Below, one piece after another: positions 57,726 to 64,000 of a stretch of DNA of 64,000 bases. The notes under the pieces are model-generated. The model searched no databases, was not told the DNA's origin, and saw nothing but the letters and a program-made list of their open reading frames with translations. Within the stretch, counting starts at the first letter, position 1. Every line of letters starts with the position of its first letter. The position numbers and the translations under genes were made by a program. The DNA comes from Eonycteris spelaea (Eukaryota > Chordata > Mammalia > Chiroptera > Pteropodidae): positions 14,795,501-14,859,500 of the forward strand of contig PUFA01000003.1 in the NCBI GenBank assembly GCA_003508835.1. The letters run 5' to 3'.

Positions 57726-57984
57726 GAAGGAAACGATGCAATGGTGTAAGCATGATTTCTGGTCTGTTGCCAGTATCACCATGTATAAGGCATGATGATG
57801 AGTTTTATGCTTATGGGATTGCAAATTGAAGTGTTGGTGCCAACGACTAGCAGAAAATGTTACCCCCAGGAAATTAAATGTTGTGTCAAAGAACAGATAT
57901 GAGAATTTTTGTTCCCTTATCCTGAGCGCCTGTAGGACTGATTGGGGATCCCTTTGAATCCACTGAGAGCATTTCCTATAGGTT

Positions 57985-58040
57985 CTAATATACCAGAAAT
58001 ATCTCCAAGGTCCCCTTCCTTCCAATGCTAATACTCTATG
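57985..58040 (+). mobile_element. MIR3-like tail (weak)
   Basis: 'caaggtccccttccttccaa' then 'tgctaatactctatgatttt' resembles the end of a MIR3/MIRb element. Confidence 0.5.
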
Positions 58041-58044
58041 ATTT

Positions 58045-59605
58045 TAAGTTACTGAATTCATAATCCAAATCAATTTTCTTTTTATATAAGTGCTCAGCTA
58101 GGGTAGCCACACACTTATTCCACTGAAACTTCCAATATCTAAAACATTTATGAATGTTACTATAGGGGCCAATATTCATAGGCTATTTCAAGAACCACAT
58201 AATTAAATATATCTCATAACTTTATACACTTCAGTTGTTGTTTAACGTTTTATGATGGAAACCACTAATTTTTAAAATGAGCATTGAGATGCTTGCTAAA
58301 GTTAAATCAGAATTCTATGTTATCTGATTTTGTGCAGTGAGAAGTCAGAAGGGTAAACTGAATTCACATTAAGCTATTTATTTGTGATTAACTAAGAATC
58401 GACTGAGTCAAGATAAAAGTCTGAGGTTTATTCGTATTTCTGTGCAAGGTAAACATAATATCTTGAATAGAAGGCGTCTGAAGCATTTCAGCAAACATAT
58501 TTCATTCTGATGAACAGCATTCAAAAGACCCTTATTTGGGAGAATTATTAGAGTTGTAGGGCATCTACACCTACCTAGCATAACTTACACCTATCCTGTC
58601 TCTGCAGCAGGTGGGATGGATTCCTTACATGGGAGTGGGAGAGAGGGACAACATGAGTAAATGACCCGAGGTGACTAGAGTGATAATATTTGTTGCTTCA
58701 TCTAGCAGTACTCATTTTTGCTTAGGCAGAAGAGCCAGAAACCTAATTTTGATTGCAAAAGGATATGGTTTTCGCTCTGAAAAGATTTCATTACTATTTG
58801 TTCACTGCTATTGAAACTACTTTTAGTAGCAGTCTAAGCATGTCATGAAGATGTTACATAGAGGACTTAAACAGTTCTGTTAAAGTGTAACTGTCACTTA
58901 AATCCACCCATAGCCAGTAGATGAGTGGTGTGAGTCTCCACTGGGAACATCCTTGAAGGGTATGTGGGAGGAGGGCAGAAGAAGGGAAGAAAGAAATAGA
59001 CCAGTAGGAAGATAATATGAGAAAAGCAAACCAGGGCTTCCAGAAAGGACTGCGCTGAACTTCACAATTTTGCTCCTAAACCTTGTTCAAAAGTCACTTT
59101 CTTCTTAAAAAGAAGCTCTGGAAACCAAGGAAAATAACTATAGCAGTGATTTTCTTCTCTACAAAGTCCTGCAGTCCAGCTTGAGAAAATTCCCTTGTTC
59201 TAGAGACAAGTTAGATTAAATATCCTATGGAGTACAGGTATTGTGCTGTGATTATGGACTTTCTTTCCTAAAAGTACCAGCCACCAAAACGTTTCCAGTA
59301 GCACAATCAGCCCAGCTATCGTGGCCACATCAAGACACACCTCAGTGGACTCAGTGTAGATATTATTACTATCAGGGAGGAGTTGGTATTCTTTATAAAA
59401 TGAAGGCTCCACAGCCTATTAAACATGGCATTTTGCATGACATCAAATGAGCTTGACTCTATTATTCCCTGAGAATGTCTGGCTTGGAATCTCAAAATGA
59501 TGTTGATAAAATCTTAGAGATTATTCGAGCAGTGCCCCTCAGCCCCTTCCTCTAGAGAAGCCATGACTTCTCATCCTATTCTATCACTCTCTTGCAAGGG
59601 AATGC
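58045..59605. other. Large unannotated stretch
   Basis: No repeat or gene that I can name over about 1.5 kb. Confidence 0.5.
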
Positions 59606-59609
59606 TATC

Positions 59610-59690
59610 CAGTTCAGTGAACTATTAATAAATGGTGCTCTGTAAATGCTAGTTGATGATGATGATAATGATGGTGAAGGCCTTACTTGA
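59610..59690 (+). mobile_element. MIR-family tail with short GAT repeat
   Basis: 'ctattaataaatggtgctct' then 'gtaaatgctagttgatgatg' resembles a MIR3-like 3' end that merges with GAT triplets at about 59653-59674. Confidence 0.55.
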
Positions 59691-59703
59691 TTCAAAAAGA
59701 AAT

Positions 59704-59730
59704 ACACACACACACACACACACACACACA
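59704..59730. repeat. (CA)n microsatellite
   Basis: Twenty-seven bases of alternating A and C. Confidence 0.97.
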
Positions 59731-59734
59731 TTTC

Positions 59735-60510
59735 AGTTATATTCAGTCTTGAGCAAGGGTCTACCTTGACAATGAAGATGTCACATTTTTTCCCCCCTCA
59801 CTCTGTAAAAGAATGTTTTCAGTTTTCCATTTTCTAAGTAAAAATTCTAGAACAAGATTATGGCAGTAATGCTTACATTTAGCTTCGATTAACAACCACT
59901 TCTGAGCTGAACAACAAAATGCTTCAGTAAAAGAATGGAAAAATGTATTAGCCTGTCAGTTTTGGTGCAAAAATACTTTTCTTTCAAACTGCACAGATTA
60001 GAGTACTACATTGAAACATAGATTTTTAAGTTTTTCCCCAAGCCATAAATCTCTTCTCAATCTCTAGAATTCTTAAATTTCAGCATTTGCTGGGTGTACT
60101 GTTGAATGCTTACGATCACTGTTATTCTCCTCCAAACTCTCCAAGCCACAAATGAGATAGATGATTTTCAGGCATGGTTGAGAAATTTCCTTTTACTGGC
60201 TGGAGTTGTGCAGGCTAGAAATAACTCTTTTCAAAGTATTCTGGGAAATGATTCTAAAACTTGGGCCGAGAGAGAAGAACATGAGGCTGCATACTAGGGT
60301 GTCTGGGCATAGTAGAAAAAACAGAAGGTGGTACATAGACATATTTTATCCTAGGAAAATAAAATGAATTTAGTAAGACTGAGTCCCATGTTCATTTAAT
60401 TATATCTGATAATAAATTGGATAAACAGAAAACTCCATGCCTTGTAGTCAAAGGGTAGAACATTAGGACTCTATAATTTTCATCTCCTTCTAATCAGCTT
60501 GCCTGATAGG
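59735..60510. other. Unannotated stretch
   Basis: No gene or nameable repeat. Confidence 0.5.
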
Positions 60511-60514
60511 CAGA

Positions 60515-61070
60515 ACTATCACCAATTTATTCATTTAACAGCTGTTAGTTGAGCATTAACTATGTATCAGGCCCTGGGATTATATCTGCTATATGAAGGC
60601 AGAATCAACCTTACCTGCAAAGAGCCCCAACCTTGAAGGAGAAGAGGTGGATAATATGCACCTGAGGTAGTGAGATAAATGAGAGAGTGGTTTATAATGG
60701 TCCTGGTGAAGTACAAAGAATAAAAACAGCACCCATTTGGAAGGTGGGACACAAAATGTCAAGGGCAGTGCACAGAGGAGATGATAACTGAAGTGAGGGA
60801 TGAGTAGGAGTTTATCAAGCAAGGCGGGGAGGCCGTTCTGGAGCATGACAGGTGCACAGACACCAGCACCATGCAGCAGGGATGATTCAGAAAGCTGCAG
60901 GGACTCGTGTGATTTCAGTCCTTTTCACAGCAGTGATCCATGTTGCGGTTAGAAAGATAGATAGGCACCAAATCATGGAAGACTTTTCTTATTGTAACTT
61001 GTATGGATTTGAGCATGATGCAGTTCTCAACTGTACCAAGTGTGAGAACTCATCTTAAAATCATTTTTTG
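60515..61070 (-). mobile_element. LINE-2, antisense
   Basis: 'tttattcatttaacagctgt', 'tgagcattaactatgtatca', 'ggccctgggattatatctgc' at the 3' end, then 'gggatgagtaggagtttatc' and 'aagcaaggcggggaggccgt' from the body. Confidence 0.85.
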
Positions 61071-61159
61071 CAGACTCACACATGAAAATTAGTTACTAAA
61101 TAAGAAAATACATAATAAAAGCTATAATTCAACAGTGCACTTATAGGAATTTGTACTTT

Positions 61160-61650
61160 ATTAATCGCTATGGAAATATTTATTGAGCACTTACATTGTA
61201 CCATTCACTGTCCTGGGAAGAAGAGATGAACAGATTATAAGAAACAATTCCTGTTCCTAAATTGCTTCTGTCCAGTGAGAGAACCAATAGTCAACAAACC
61301 AGAAAAACACACTGTGATAATTTCAATAATGGAGGCCCCGATAAGTGCAAGAGAAATAAAAAAAGATAAGAGGATCTTTGGCTTTCCTGAAAGTGTCAGG
61401 CAAATTGTCACAGAATAAGGCTTAATTTACTTAAAACAAACAAACAAACAAAAACCATTAGAAATTTTCTAGAAAGAAGCATCACTGTAAATGAGTGTAG
61501 AAGTCATTCCAGGAGGAGAAAATAATTTGTTCACAGGCTTAAATGTAGGGAAAAGCCAAAAATAAACTTAGTGGAACAGAAGGAGGTCAAAGGGCTAAGA
61601 AATTATGATTGAGAATTTTATCTAATTTGGAGAATGGAAGTGGAAGTAGT
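61160..61650 (-). mobile_element. LINE-2, antisense, second copy
   Basis: 'aaatatttattgagcactta', 'cattcactgtcctgggaaga' then 'acaattcctgttcctaaatt', 'ctgaaagtgtcaggcaaatt' and 'agaagtcattccaggaggag'. A short (CAAA) repeat lies at about 61434-61454. Two antisense L2 3' ends in a row show independent insertions. Confidence 0.85.
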
Positions 61651-61689
61651 GAGTTCTCCAGCTCTGCAGTGGTTGAGCAGATCCTTGAC

Positions 61690-62034
61690 CATCTAGTTTG
61701 GTGTTAGTTAGGACTCGTGGGCATTAAAACTTTTAATTAGAATGCCCAGTTGTTACCGGAATCTATAGCATTCTCTGCTCAGTTGGAATATGACGGTTAA
61801 AATAATAGAGGCTTTGTAGAATTAACTAATATTATAACAATGGGAATCAAACCGAAATTACCGTGCTACTAATTTGAAAGTACAGATCAGAGAGACAGTA
61901 TCAAAATTGTACTATCTGCATTTTAAAAGTGCTATTTGTCACAACTTTGCTATCTATTATTATTGGACTATTACCTCAATGATTAAACTTTTCAATTACA
62001 CGTTGCATTATATTAGGCTTTATACAATCATTAA
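61690..62034. other. Unique AT-rich stretch (candidate regulatory DNA)
   Basis: Dense TAAT/ATTA words, for example 'ttttaattagaatg' near 61731 and 'tcattaattagttcac' near 62029, and no recognisable repeat. No open frame. It may be a conserved non-coding element; nothing in the sequence proves it. Confidence 0.35.
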
Positions 62035-62147
62035 TTAGTTCACTCACATAAAACCCCATGAGGAGGCAGAGGGATTTTATTACACACTGTTTCACAGATG
62101 AGAAAACAAAGGCAACAAGGTTAAGTGGCTTCCTGAATTCCTTCTAT
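62035..62147 (-). mobile_element. MIR, antisense
   Basis: 'tagttcactcacataaaacc', 'ccatgaggaggcagagggat', 'gtttcacagatgagaaaaca' and 'aggttaagtggcttcctgaa' fit the MIR complement. Confidence 0.85.
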
Positions 62148-62202
62148 CGGTCCGGGGCTGGCAGGTTCGGTGTCGGGCCCCCTGCATCGCCAGCCTGGCA
62201 CG
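62148..62202. other. CpG cluster
   Basis: Six CpG in about 55 bases (62148-62202), GC-rich, next to the MIR. Too small for a CpG island, but unusual in this window. No promoter motif or open frame supports a gene start. Confidence 0.6.
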
Positions 62203-62209
62203 GCTCCTT

Positions 62210-63835
62210 CAGTTCTTCCCCCAGCTCTCACACTCCACTAATTGGGAATGGGTGCCCCTGGTGTTCTTGAAAATTAATGATATTCAGAGCTACAAGATGT
62301 ATCTGTCGCAGCCTATGTTTGTTTACTTGTGACAATTAGCGACCATCTGCTCTGGAGGTGATAGTATTAGGCCCTCCTTCTTCTGGAAGGAAAGAGTTGT
62401 CTAAGGCCCAGGCTCTCAGGGAAGAGCTGACAAATGGATAGGGCCTGGAGTCTCTGGAGAGAGGGGGAGCCTATTTTTCAGGCATGTAGGGAAAGCAGAC
62501 TGAATTATTTATTCTCTATTCTTGCCTCTCTTTGTTCTCCATCCTCTGTCTTCAAGCCATGCTTCCTTTTCCTGGTCAGTTCCCATCAAACTAGCAAAGA
62601 GGCTGCTGAAGAGGCAGTACGGTTTCCTGGACCTTGGCCTTGTACCCAAATGAGCGTGGTAGAATTCAGAGGACGAGCCCGTCTCCACACACATTTCACA
62701 CCAAGGGGCTGACTGTGGCATGGGAATGGCATGGGAGAGCCAAGGGAGAGGAAAAGCACGGGAGCAGACGAGTGAAAGGATGTGAGAAAGGAGTTGCATA
62801 GTGATAAAGAATGTCACTAGCAACTGCTTTGTGGGAATGTTTTTTGGACTTTCTGGGATGATAAACTTTTCATACGCCGTCTGTCACATGTTTTAATGAC
62901 TAAGGAGGCCTGGACAGCCTGGAAAATATATTCAGATCTACTGCATGGCTGATTTTCAAGATAACTGAAATTCCCAGGACTCATGACTCTATTCCCTGGC
63001 AGACCCTGCTAACCTGACAAGTAACTCAGGTGAACCTGCACTTCTCAGACTCATTCTGCATCTCAGCCGAGATCTTGTCCTGGTTGCTTGAGATTATGCT
63101 TCCTCTTTACTTTATGAATCTCTTGTATTTTCAAGCCTGTCTGTCTTTGCTTCCATGCCTACGGTCTCCTTTTTAGCTTGATTTTTATTTACTGACAAAT
63201 GAAAAATACCTGTTCTGTGTCTCCCACCATCATTATTCAGGCTGCTTTTCTAGCTCCCCTTTCTCCATTTGTCAGAAACCAACACCAAGGAGAGCACCGG
63301 CTTCAAGTCTAATATTATAGAAACTCTTGAAATCTCTTTCCTGCATTCTTCCCAGAACATTTGCATTTGTAGAGATGATGGCTACGGCTGACACATGACT
63401 TATTTTTTCTAAGGGAAGAATTCAGAATTGCTGATGACTTCTGATGACCTTGACAGTGGTGTGCTGGAGCTGGCTTCCATTGGCTTGCAAAGCTGATTGT
63501 GCATACCTCTTTCTCGCTGATGTTGGTAGTTTGAAGTTGGGTGTATTTAGACAATGGGAATTGGCTAACCTTTCACATCACGTCATCTTTTCTAGAGAGC
63601 CAGTATACCGGCACACCATTACTGCTGCTGATGTCCTGCTAGGTGGGCTATTAAAGCTATTCTTGTCTGATCTCCTATTTATATCTCATGATTCAGTGGT
63701 GAAGTGTTCAATGCATTGAGCTGTGGTATTCATAATGTTCCTGGCCCAAGTTTTTCTGGAGGCAGGTTGCAGAGTAAGCACAGGAGCTCAGCCTAATCTG
63801 AGTCACATTTCAGGTTGTTGCCATGTTCTGGAGAA
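62210..63835. other. Unannotated stretch
   Basis: No repeat or gene recognised. A 'tgtttgtttac' forkhead-like word lies near 62317-62327. Open frames of 61-104 codons on both strands show no domain. Confidence 0.45.
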
Positions 63836-63839
63836 AAAA

Positions 63840-64000
63840 AAATCAGGTTTAGAGCCAGGAGCCCTGTGAGTTTCTCTCTCAGCTTCATGGTATAGGGAAA
63901 TTATTTTTTGCTTAGCTCACCTATCTGTTAGATGGGGACAATAATTTGCTTTCACATGACTCTTACTAGCTTGTTCGGAGAAGCAAAATATGGAGTAGAG
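63840..64000 (+). mobile_element. MIR SINE, reaching the window edge
   Basis: 'aggtttagagccaggagccc', 'tgtgagtttctctctcagct', 'tagctcacctatctgttaga' and 'tggggacaataatttgcttt' follow the plus-strand MIR. The tail runs close to the end of the window. Confidence 0.82.

Noticed and set aside
61434..61454. (CAAA) run considered as an L1 or SINE tail
   Set aside because: L2 text continues on both sides, so it is more simply a local simple repeat within the L2.
1..64000. CRISPR arrays, operons, tRNA or rRNA genes
   Set aside because: No spaced identical repeats, no ribosome-binding-site/ORF organisation, no cloverleaf or rRNA sequence was seen; the window is mammalian repeat-rich DNA.

Overview
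This window looks like AT-rich, non-coding nuclear DNA from a placental mammal. I find no protein-coding gene, tRNA, rRNA or CRISPR array that I can support. Nearly every open frame is short (under about 125 codons), and most of the longer ones overlap recognisable interspersed repeats. The longest, 189 codons at 20563-21132, is a decayed LINE-1 reverse-transcriptase segment. The window could be a gene desert or the inside of a very large intron; the sequence alone does not decide between them.

Taxon (inference): the youngest L1 tails (37901-38100 on the minus strand, 52390-52552 on the plus strand) carry a 3' UTR that I associate with bats. The L1 5' UTR at 18.7-19.6 kb is of the laurasiatherian type. 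I see no Alu, B1/B2, CanSINE, Bov-tA or Ves SINE. This best fits a bat lineage without dense Ves SINEs (for example Yinpterochiroptera), but the assignment is only moderately secure.

Layout. 0-18.5 kb: mostly unannotated sequence with old L1, L2, MIR, CR1/L3-like, MLT1-like and hAT-Charlie (MER5) fossils. 18.6-22.58 kb: a composite L1 with a plus-strand 5' UTR joined across an A30 tract to the post-endonuclease part of ORF2; ORF1, the endonuclease and the 3' UTR are missing, and the reverse-transcriptase active site is mutated. 22.58-23.9 kb: an unusual relatively GC-rich, protein-like fossil built from about 32-residue acidic repeats, abutting the broken L1 directly. 25.0-26.15 kb: an old minus-strand L1. 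26.9-31.1 kb: L2 and MIR fossils and another L1 ORF2 fragment. 31.6-32.1 kb: a non-repetitive, CpG-containing stretch that could be regulatory. 34.27-34.49 kb: a complete hAT MITE with a perfect 8-bp target duplication. 36.2-37.6 kb: a long minus-strand L2. 46.3 and 51.4 kb: two palindromic MITE fossils. 48.5-49.3 kb: an LTR inside an L2. 51.6-57.1 kb: nested insertions, with L1s inside L2 and one L1 carrying a clear 16-bp target duplication. 57-64 kb: more L2 and MIR, with AT-rich and CpG-bearing unique stretches.

No genes act together here. The main interest is the L1/repeat-protein fossil junction at 22.58 kb, the nested transposon stratigraphy, and several unique-sequence candidates for conserved regulatory elements. 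I found no evidence for a new functional system.
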